Source: Pseudolysobacter sp.
GTDB lineage: Bacteria; Pseudomonadota; Gammaproteobacteria; Xanthomonadales; Rhodanobacteraceae
NCBI GenBank assembly: GCA_025351985.1
Contig: JANXUW010000629.1
Location: forward strand, 1 to 6,326
Reading direction: 5' to 3'
DNA: 6,326 nt
Position 1 is the stretch's first letter, and each line of letters opens with the position of its first letter. Of this stretch, positions 1 to 6,326 are shown piece after piece. The position numbers and the translations under genes were made by a program. The notes below the pieces were generated by a model. It was not told where the DNA came from, made no database searches, and saw only the letters and a list, made by a program, of their open reading frames with translations.

Positions 1-410
1 CGCGCGTGTACTCTGTGAATCACACCGTCAGGATCCTTGATCAAACCTTCCATCTGCGCCCCTGAACCCAGCGTCCCCATCATTTTCAACGCATCCAGCG
101 GAAACCCTTCCAGCGCCTCGTGCGCATGATCATCCGGATGCAACCCGGCCTGCGTCACCGCTTGGGCCTGCTGTTGTTCTTCGATGCTTGGACTGAACGG
201 ATCACGCAAATCCTGATCCTTGTATTCAAAGTTCTCGAACGTCTTGATGACTGGCAAAGGATCGAGCGGCGCGCCGCGCTTGGCTTTTTCCTGTGCTGTC
301 CATTGTTCCAGATCAGCGGTGCCGGAAGTGCACGCCGACAAGCTAAGAATCAGGGCTAAAGATGCGCTGCCGAGAATAAATTTCATGCTTTGCTGTGCGC
401 GCATGTTCAT
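1..410 (-). CDS. pilP: PilP, type IV pilus inner-membrane lipoprotein (3' end missing)
   Basis: The frame opens with ATG at 410-408 and stays open to the left edge, giving 136 codons; the C-terminal part that contacts the secretin is outside the window. Residues 9-26 form a hydrophobic signal peptide ending in a lipobox (Leu-Ser-Ala-Cys, C27 the lipidated residue). After it come family hallmarks: a Leu-Pro pair (52-53), FENFEY (58-63), DPFSP (70-74), then a disordered linker and the start of the folded domain (ALKMMGTL, then a DPDG turn). In the known family, PilP binds the PilN/PilO heterodimer and links it to the PilQ secretin. The start overlaps the pilO stop as ATGA, with a GGGAG ribosome site 4 bases upstream. 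ATG at 404 is also possible; ATG at 386 would give a shorter signal but has no visible ribosome site. Identification is firm; the exact start is less so. Confidence 0.93.
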   Translation of the reverse strand, partial: MNMRAQQSMKFILGSASLALILSLSACTSGTADLEQWTAQEKAKRGAPLDPLPVIKTFENFEYKDQDLRDPFSPSIEEQQQAQAVTQAGLHPDDHAHEALEGFPLDALKMMGTLGSGAQMEGLIKDPDGVIHRVHA

Positions 411-1057
411 TTCACTCCCGGCTTCGCAGCAGCATCTGCAGCTTCGTCTTCTTCGACATAACGGTAGGTTTTGACTGTACCCTCCAGCACCAGATCGCCG
501 GAACCTCCAGCCTTGCCACGCGTTGGCGTGGTGCTTGGCTTCAGGGCCACATCGTGCATGGTCAAAATCACCACTCGCGGCAGAGTAGCGACACCGCTGA
601 TGAAATTGCCGAACTGATGGTAGGTACCGATCATGCGCAGCTTGATCGGCTTCTCTGCGTAAAACTCTTTCGGCGTCTCTGCGCCAGGCTCAAACAATTC
701 CGTTTCGATGCCGGATGCCAGCGCGGTCTGCGAGATGTCCTCCAGCAACTTCGGCATTTCGGTTTTACCGGGCAGCTGGCGCAACATCTGGCGCAAAATA
801 GCCTCGATGTCTTTCAGCTGCTGCTCCAGCGCCTCAAGATTGACCACGCGGCTTTGTTTCTTGACGAAATCCTTGCGCAGCCCATCCTCTTGGACCACAT
901 AACGATCGAGATCCTCTTGTTGGACACTGATCTTGAAATACCATCCCAATACTAATATCAGTATGAACAACAACACCGCAAAGAATGTCTTGATCGCTAC
1001 CGGCCAAGCGCCGATATTGTTTCGATCCAGACTACTTAGATCAGAAAAAAAGCTCAT
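407..1057 (-). CDS. pilO: PilO, type IV pilus inner-membrane alignment protein
   Basis: 216 residues, close to the usual PilO length. A short cytoplasmic N-terminus with the family Leu-Asp/Trp pattern precedes one membrane helix (about 22-42). A periplasmic coiled coil (about 44-92) and a ferredoxin-like domain follow. Recognisable blocks are LPGKTEMPKLLEDI (95-108), the sGIxxxLFEPGxE stretch (115-127), GTYHQFGNFISGVATLPR (144-161) and the closing beta strand LEGTVKTYRY (191-200). PilO pairs with PilN in the periplasm and with PilP, aligning the motor with the secretin. The start overlaps the pilN stop by four bases (ATGA), with a strong GGAGG ribosome site six bases upstream, so it can be both coupled and independently initiated. 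The acidic, Ala-rich last 15 residues look unstructured. I see nothing broken. Confidence 0.95.
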   Translation of the reverse strand: MSFFSDLSSLDRNNIGAWPVAIKTFFAVLLFILILVLGWYFKISVQQEDLDRYVVQEDGLRKDFVKKQSRVVNLEALEQQLKDIEAILRQMLRQLPGKTEMPKLLEDISQTALASGIETELFEPGAETPKEFYAEKPIKLRMIGTYHQFGNFISGVATLPRVVILTMHDVALKPSTTPTRGKAGGSGDLVLEGTVKTYRYVEEDEAADAAAKPGVK

Positions 1058-1745
1058 GACTTACCTCCCGCGACAGGTGTGACAGGTGTTGTCGGGGGTG
1101 GGGTCGTTGCTGGTGGGGTCGCTGGCGTTGTTGGCGGCGGAGCAGCTAGGGTTGCTGGCTTGACCGGCACTGTCCCACTGGCGTCTTGCTCCGTCTGCTC
1201 TGTTCCAACTTTGCGCAACTTCACATCCAGGCCGAACAGAAAGCGATTCTTCTTGTCATCGCCTTTGGCCTCGCTCTTTTTAAGATCAGCGTGCGATAAC
1301 CATTGCGAGGCGTCGAGGCTTCTCATGTAATTGGCAACGCTGGCATTCGACTGCGCATGCCCTTCCAAGGTGAGAGTGTCGCCACTCTGCTTGAGGCCGC
1401 TCAGTCGCGCACCATCCGGTATCGTTTTTACCAGTTCGTCAAACAGATGCACCATCTGCGAGCGATTGGCCTGCAGCTGTTCAATGATCTGCTTGCGTGC
1501 CAGCAGCCGCGTCTTTTCCTTGTCGAGCTTGTCGATTTTGACAATCTTGGCATCAAGCAGCTTGTTTTCGCCTTCGAGGTAGTGATTGCGCGCTTGCTGG
1601 TTATCGATGCGCGAATCCATGAACAGCATCGCGCCCAGAAAGACCAATGCTCCCGCCACAAGCGACGCGCCGAGCATCATGTAAAACTCGCGCTCGCGCT
1701 GTTTCCGTCGCGCCGCGCGCCACGGTAATAGATTGATTTTAGCCA

Positions 1746-1746
<1 letters not shown>
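1054..1746 (-). CDS. pilN: PilN, type IV pilus assembly protein with Pro/Thr-rich tail
   Basis: 230 residues. It begins MAKINLLPWR, the signature PilN N-terminus that docks in a groove of PilM. A basic stretch (11-20), one membrane helix (about 22-43), a periplasmic coiled coil (about 46-92) and a ferredoxin-like domain (about 93-180) follow. After a charged patch there is an unusual tail: residues 192-226 are almost all Pro, Thr, Ala and Val. Pseudomonas PilN is roughly 30 residues shorter, and this tail accounts for the difference. PilN passes the state of the PilM ring across the membrane to PilO/PilP. The ATG shares one base with the pilM stop (TGATG). An AGGAG ribosome site lies 9 bases upstream inside pilM. 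The family call is firm; a role for the tail is unknown. Confidence 0.95.
1072..1126 (-). repeat. Short tandem repeats coding the PilN Pro/Thr-rich tail
   Basis: Seen on the plus strand: a 9-base unit GACAGGTGT is present twice in direct tandem (1072-1080 and 1081-1089, coding Thr-Pro-Val twice). Further in, two 15-base units start with the identical ten bases GGTGGGGTCG (1097-1111 and 1112-1126). Both periods are multiples of three, so copy-number change would keep the pilN frame and only alter tail length. Slippage as the origin is inference. Confidence 0.7.
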
Positions 1747-2837
<1,091 letters not shown>

Positions 2838-2853
2838 AAACGTACACCATTAC

Positions 2854-2881
2854 ATTAAATCGGATGTGTGACTGAATGCAA
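2854..2881 (-). promoter_or_regulatory. Candidate sigma70-type promoter for pilMNOP
   Basis: On the minus strand the -10 is TTTAAT (5 of 6 to consensus, plus positions 2859-2854) and the -35 is TTGCAT (3 of 6, 2881-2876), with a 16-base spacer. The predicted start near 2847 gives a leader of about 43 bases before the GTG of pilM. This is motif reading only. The weak -35 suggests moderate strength or activator help. Confidence 0.42.
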
Positions 2882-2971
2882 CGTTTTTTAAACGCCTGGG
2901 CAAATACATCGAATCCACAATGACTTAACATCTGGTTTTGGAGCCATTAATCCGGCAAACCGTACAGCCCG

Positions 2972-3002
2972 TTCAGCAAGCTCATGGCGCAGGCTTTATA
3001 CT
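2972..3002 (+). promoter_or_regulatory. Candidate promoter for ponA
   Basis: A good -10 hexamer, TATACT (2997-3002, 5 of 6), is preceded by a poor -35: TTCAGC with 19 bases between, or TCAGCA with 18. Transcription would start near 3009, about 44 bases before the ponA ATG. The -35 is weak, so the call rests on the -10 and its position. Confidence 0.38.
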
Positions 3003-3012
3003 TTCCGCCCCA

Positions 3013-3031
3013 GCGATCAGCAGTTGATCGC
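3013..3031 (+). promoter_or_regulatory. Perfect inverted repeat in the ponA leader
   Basis: GCGATCA and TGATCGC, seven bases each and fully complementary, flank a five-base centre (GCAGT). It begins just after the predicted ponA transcription start and ends 21 bases before the ATG. It could be an operator for a dimeric regulator, or a leader hairpin reducing access to an already poor ribosome site. No regulator is identifiable from the sequence alone. Confidence 0.4.
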
Positions 3032-3052
3032 CCATGAGCAGTCCCACTCTCC

Positions 3053-5557
3053 ATGCGCTTGTTCCTAAGACTGATTCGATATGCGCTGATTCTTGCCGTC
3101 AGCGGTATTCTGCTGGCCGTTATCGGCGTCACCGTGGCCTACTGGCTGATCGCGCCAGGCCTGCCTTCCGTGGAAGCGCTGCGCGATGTTCGCCTGCAGG
3201 TGCCGCTCAGGGTGTACTCGGCCGATGACAAGCTGATTGCGACGTTTGGCGAGACGCGGCGCATTCCGGTCAAGATTGCCAACGTGCCCAAACAGGTCAA
3301 GGAAGCGTTCATCGCGGTCGAAGATGCGCGCTTCTACGAGCACCCCGGTTACGACTGGCAAGGCATCGCGCGTGCCGGCTGGCTCATGCTCAGCACCGGC
3401 AAGTTCAAGGTCGCCGGTGGCAGCACAATCACGCAACAGGTGGCGCGTAATTTCTTTTTCAGCTCGGAAGTGAGTCTCACGCGCAAGATCTCGGAGATCT
3501 TCTTCGCCGTGCGCATGGAGCACGAACTCAGCAAAGACGAAATTCTCGAGTTGTATCTGAACAAGATTTTTCTCGGCAATCGTGCTTACGGTGTCGGTGC
3601 TGCCGCCGAGTTCTATTACGGCAAGACGCTCGATCAACTGAGCCTGGCCGAATGCGCCGTGCTCGCCTCAATCCCGAAATTTCCATCCAGCGGCAATCCG
3701 CTGAATCGTCGCGAGCGCGTGCTGGAGCGGCGCAATTATGTGTTGCAGCGCATGCTCGACAACGGCTTCGTCAGCGCCGACCAGTTCAAGCAGGCCAGCA
3801 CCGAGGTCGATCAATCGTACGCGCATGAACCGCCGATCGAAGCCGAGGCGCCGTACGTCGCCGAAATGGTGCGCCAGGAAGCGATCAAGCGTTTTGGCAA
3901 CGATGCGCTGACCGAAGGCTACGTTATCCGCACCACGCTCGATTCGCACATGCAGGACGGCGCCAACCGCGCCTTGCGCGATGGCCTGATCAGCTACGAT
4001 TTGCGCCACGGTTTTCGTGGGGCCGAAGCGCACCTCGACACCCATACCGGCATGCAGCCGGCCGAACTCGACAAGTTGCTCGCGCTGTATCACCCGATCG
4101 CCGGACTGGTGCCCGGCGTAGTGACCGAAAGCGCGGAAAAATCCGCCACGGTTTATCTGGTCGACAGCCAAAGCGTGCCAATCGATCTGGAAGCCATCGA
4201 TTGGGCACGCCCCTATCAGGACGACAGCCATCGCGGCGCGGCACCGAAAAAGGTCGATGCCTTGCTCAAGCCCGGCGACGTGATCCGCCTCACCCGCAAT
4301 GCCGATGGCAAGTGGAAACTCGCCCAGCTGCCGCTCGCGCAGGCGGCGTTGCTGGCGTTGAATCCTGAAAACGGCGCGATCAAAGCGATGGTCGGCGGTT
4401 TCAGTTTCGGCCGCAGCAAGTTCAATCGCGTAACGCAGAGCAATCGCAATCCGGGGTCGAGTTTCAAGCCGTTTTTGTATGCCGCGGCGTTCGATCACGG
4501 CTTTACGCCTGCCTCGATCATCAACGATGCGCCGCTGGTATTCGAAGATCCATCCAAGCCGAACGGCCTGTGGACGCCGAAGAACGACGACGACAAATTC
4601 GAAGGCCCGATGCGCTTGCGCGAAGCAATGGTGCTATCGAAAAACCTGGTCTCAATCCGCCTGCTCGACGCGATCGGCGTGCATTACGCGCGCGACTACA
4701 TCACGCGATTCGGTTTTACGCCCGAGCAGATTCCCGAAAGCCTGTCGATGGCGCTTGGCACCGCGTCGGTTTCGCCGCTGACCATGGCGCGCGGTTATGC
4801 GGTTTTCGCCAACGGCGGTTTTCTGATCGATCCGTATTTCGTCGACAGCATTTACGACCGCGACGGCAAGGAAGTTTTCCACGCGCATCCGGCGCTCGCA
4901 TGCCGCCGTTGCGCCGAACGTGCGCAAGATAATGGTCGTGTGGTCAAGGCCGATCCTGCCGCCGCCGCGGCCAATGCGTTGGGCGTGATCGAACCCGCAA
5001 CGACGACCACTACCGCGGCGCCGAGCAGCAGCACGGCCGCACCGAATCTCGCACCACGCGTACTCGATGCGCGCGTCGCCTACCTGATCGGCTCGCTCAT
5101 GCACGATGTGGTTCGTCGCGGCACCGGCGCCGGTGCGATGGTGCTCAAGCGTAACGATCTGGCCGGCAAGACCGGCAGCACCAACGATCATCGCGACGCC
5201 TGGTTCAACGGCTACAACACCGATCTCGTCGCTGCGACCTGGGTCGGTTTCGACGACTTCACTTCGCTCGGTCGCGTCAACGGCGTCGGCGAATTCGGCG
5301 CACAGGCCGCGCTGCCGATCTGGATCGATTTCATGCGTACGAGTTTGCAAGGCGTCAAGGAACAACCCTTCGAAATGCCGACCGGCATCGCCAGTGCGCG
5401 CATCGATCCGGATACCGGCACACTCGCTTTGGGCAACGATACGCACGCCATCCTCGAGGTGTTCAAATCCGAGGATATTGCGCACCTGGCGGCGAATGAA
5501 AATACGCCGACTGAAACCTCGAAGCAGGACGAGAAAGCCGCCTACGACGTGTTCTGA
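3053..5557 (+). CDS. mrcA (ponA): Penicillin-binding protein 1A (bifunctional transglycosylase/transpeptidase)
   Basis: 834 residues, in the PBP1A range (E. coli MrcA about 850). A short cytoplasmic start and one membrane helix (about 9-34) anchor it; the rest is periplasmic. The glycosyltransferase 51 domain (about 60-235) has EDARFYEHPG (E90 the catalytic Glu), GGSTITQQ (122-129), RKISE (144-148), ILELYLNKIFLG (164-175) and RRNYVLQRM (226-234). An OB-like insert covers about 310-425. The transpeptidase domain has SSFK (S469 nucleophile, K472), SKN (529-531) and KTGST (706-710). It polymerises glycan strands from lipid II and cross-links the stem peptides. A CRRC pair (617-620) recalls a Cys pair in E. 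coli PBP1A, and an Ala/Thr/Pro-rich linker (about 634-666) follows. No clear ribosome site precedes the ATG, but the MRLFLRLIRY opening is typical. It overlaps the next gene by one base. Confidence 0.97.
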   Translation: MRLFLRLIRYALILAVSGILLAVIGVTVAYWLIAPGLPSVEALRDVRLQVPLRVYSADDKLIATFGETRRIPVKIANVPKQVKEAFIAVEDARFYEHPGYDWQGIARAGWLMLSTGKFKVAGGSTITQQVARNFFFSSEVSLTRKISEIFFAVRMEHELSKDEILELYLNKIFLGNRAYGVGAAAEFYYGKTLDQLSLAECAVLASIPKFPSSGNPLNRRERVLERRNYVLQRMLDNGFVSADQFKQASTEVDQSYAHEPPIEAEAPYVAEMVRQEAIKRFGNDALTEGYVIRTTLDSHMQDGANRALRDGLISYDLRHGFRGAEAHLDTHTGMQPAELDKLLALYHPIAGLVPGVVTESAEKSATVYLVDSQSVPIDLEAIDWARPYQDDSHRGAAPKKVDALLKPGDVIRLTRNADGKWKLAQLPLAQAALLALNPENGAIKAMVGGFSFGRSKFNRVTQSNRNPGSSFKPFLYAAAFDHGFTPASIINDAPLVFEDPSKPNGLWTPKNDDDKFEGPMRLREAMVLSKNLVSIRLLDAIGVHYARDYITRFGFTPEQIPESLSMALGTASVSPLTMARGYAVFANGGFLIDPYFVDSIYDRDGKEVFHAHPALACRRCAERAQDNGRVVKADPAAAAANALGVIEPATTTTTAAPSSSTAAPNLAPRVLDARVAYLIGSLMHDVVRRGTGAGAMVLKRNDLAGKTGSTNDHRDAWFNGYNTDLVAATWVGFDDFTSLGRVNGVGEFGAQAALPIWIDFMRTSLQGVKEQPFEMPTGIASARIDPDTGTLALGNDTHAILEVFKSEDIAHLAANENTPTETSKQDEKAAYDVF

Positions 5558-6198
5558 TGCGCCGCCACGCTCGCGAGCACGAAGAAGATCACGGCGCGCT
5601 GCGCACGCAACAGCAACGTCGGCGTGTCGCCGTCGAAGCCGCGCGCTTGATGAGCGAGGAAGGCATCCGCGATTTTCATCTGGCCAAGCGCAAAGCAGCC
5701 GCGCATCTGGGAATTTTTGCCGAGACCTATCTACCGAAGAACAGTGAAATCGACGCCGCACTGCGCGAGCATCAACGCCTGTTCCAAGCGGATACGCAGC
5801 CGCAGCTTTTGCAACAACGCCGCGAGGTCGCGCTCGAAGCGATGCGGTTTTTCGCACCGTTCGAACCGCGCCTGGTCGGTGCGGTACTCGATGGCAGCGC
5901 CGACGAACATTCGGCGGTTTGCCTGCATTTGTTCAGCGACGATCCGCGTGCGTTGCAAAATCTGCTCGATGAAAATCACATTCCATACGACGAGGAATCA
6001 CGTTTTCTGCGGCTCACGCGCGAAGACTCCGGCGAGTTCTCGGCCTATCTTTTTTCGGCGGATGATATCGCCATCGACCTGACCTTGTTGCCGCTCGACC
6101 TGCTGCGCCAAGCGCCGCTGAGCCGCATCGACGAAAAGCCGAAGAAACGCGCTTCGCGCGGCGCGCTGGAACTTCTGCTCGCCGCGAAAACCGACTGA
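5557..6198 (+). CDS. Hypothetical protein with a degenerate nucleotidyltransferase-like core
   Basis: 213 residues, function not recognised with confidence. I recall similar proteins of about 200 residues in beta- and gammaproteobacteria listed as hypothetical. No signal peptide or membrane segment is visible, so it is probably cytoplasmic. The basic N-terminus and a helical region (EAARLMSEEGI, HLAKRKAAAHLG; 28-52) are followed by LPKNSEIDAALREHQRLF (59-76). The core LVGAVLDGSADEHSAVCLHLF (106-126) has the spacing of the nucleotidyltransferase pattern G-x4-G-x5-S, but the usual Asp-x-Asp is Ala119-Val-Cys here. A later strand, IAIDLTLLP (171-179), keeps an Asp (D174). LRQAPLSRIDEKP follows. 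The ATG shares a base with the ponA stop (TGATG) and has no visible ribosome site, so coupled translation is likely. The composition matches ponA. The nucleotidyltransferase link is inference. Confidence 0.85.
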   Translation: MRRHAREHEEDHGALRTQQQRRRVAVEAARLMSEEGIRDFHLAKRKAAAHLGIFAETYLPKNSEIDAALREHQRLFQADTQPQLLQQRREVALEAMRFFAPFEPRLVGAVLDGSADEHSAVCLHLFSDDPRALQNLLDENHIPYDEESRFLRLTREDSGEFSAYLFSADDIAIDLTLLPLDLLRQAPLSRIDEKPKKRASRGALELLLAAKTD

Positions 6199-6240
6199 AC
6201 CGATTGCCGTAAAAACCGATTCGGCACGCGTCGAATGTCC

Positions 6241-6273
6241 AAAAAAAAGCCCCGCACGAGCCGGGGCTTTTTT
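6241..6273. terminator. Bidirectional rho-independent terminator
   Basis: GCCCCG (6249-6254) pairs with CGGGGC (6262-6267) around a 7-base loop. Eight A precede and six T follow the stem, so each strand reads hairpin plus T-tract. It lies 42 bases after the stop of the 213-residue gene and about 14 bases from the likely end of the converging minus-strand gene, so it can close both transcripts. Confidence 0.92.
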
Positions 6274-6287
6274 GATTTCGCGAACGA

Positions 6288-6326
6288 TCAGCGCGTAATG
6301 ATCGGCTTGTATTCCCGCGTCGGTGC
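6288..6326 (-). CDS. C-terminal end of an unidentified minus-strand gene
   Basis: Reading leftward from the right edge, one frame gives APTREYKPIITR and a TGA at 6290-6288, shortly before the terminator. Only 12 codons are in the window, too few to name the product. The support is the position of the stop next to the A-tract side of a two-way terminator. The other two minus frames also have no stop in this short stretch, so the frame choice is an inference. Confidence 0.4.
   Translation of the reverse strand, partial: APTREYKPIITR

Noticed and set aside
395..955. 186-codon plus-strand open frame opposite pilO
   Set aside because: Antisense to an intact PilO with all family blocks; no family resemblance of its own.
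2882..2894. Palindrome CGTTTTTTAAACG as a regulator site or terminator
   Set aside because: Arms are only five bases and AT-rich, so chance is likely; it has no GC stem to act as a terminator.
2947..3132. 61-codon minus-strand frame in the divergent region
   Set aside because: It overlaps the ponA start and the candidate ponA promoter, with no ribosome site or family resemblance.
3034..3228. 64-codon frame overlapping the ponA start as a possible leader peptide
   Set aside because: No ribosome site, overlaps ponA in another frame for most of its length, and the product looks like an out-of-frame read; mentioned only as a possible competitor for initiation.
3668..4498. 276-codon minus-strand open frame opposite ponA
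   Set aside because: Shadow of the ponA coding frame: no domain recognised and no independent promoter or ribosome site.
4652..5857. 401-codon open frame on the minus strand opposite ponA and the following gene
   Set aside because: It lies antisense across two genes with clear protein signatures, is very rich in Arg and Ala as expected from a GC-biased shadow frame, and shows no recognisable domain.
6199..6220. ACCGATT occurring twice after the stop of the 213-residue gene
   Set aside because: A seven-base direct repeat at short distance is too weak to call an attachment site or regulatory element.

Overview
The window looks like an ordinary chromosomal stretch from a gammaproteobacterium. 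It carries the type IV pilus alignment genes pilM-N-O-P on the minus strand, divergent from ponA/mrcA (penicillin-binding protein 1A) on the plus strand. This arrangement is known from Pseudomonas and Xanthomonas. Protein style and moderately high GC would fit the Xanthomonadales/Lysobacterales, but that placement is inference and no database was consulted.

Positions 1-2804 (minus strand): pilM (2804-1746), pilN, pilO and the first 136 codons of pilP, which runs off the left edge. Each gene overlaps the next by 1 or 4 bases (TGATG or ATGA junctions), so they form one translationally coupled operon. A pilQ secretin gene would be expected beyond position 1. PilM is the cytoplasmic actin-like ring protein. 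It binds the INLLPWR-type N-terminus of PilN. PilN and PilO are inner-membrane bitopic coiled-coil partners, and lipoprotein PilP links them to the PilQ secretin.

Positions 2805-3052: a 248-base divergent control region, AT-richer than the genes. It holds a plausible sigma70-type promoter facing pilM, a weaker one facing ponA, and short inverted repeats in both leaders.

Positions 3053-6198 (plus strand): ponA encodes a complete bifunctional class A PBP with all glycosyltransferase and transpeptidase motifs intact. A one-base overlap (TGATG) leads into a 213-residue protein of unassigned function, whose middle resembles a nucleotidyltransferase core that has lost its metal-binding aspartate pair.

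Positions 6199-6326: a short spacer, a strong hairpin with A and T tracts that can terminate in both directions, and the last 12 codons of a probable minus-strand gene converging on it.

I found no mobile element, CRISPR array, tRNA or rRNA, and no convincing new system. The points most worth checking are the degenerate nucleotidyltransferase-like protein coupled to PBP1A, the Pro/Thr-rich periplasmic tail of PilN, and the perfect inverted repeat in the ponA leader.
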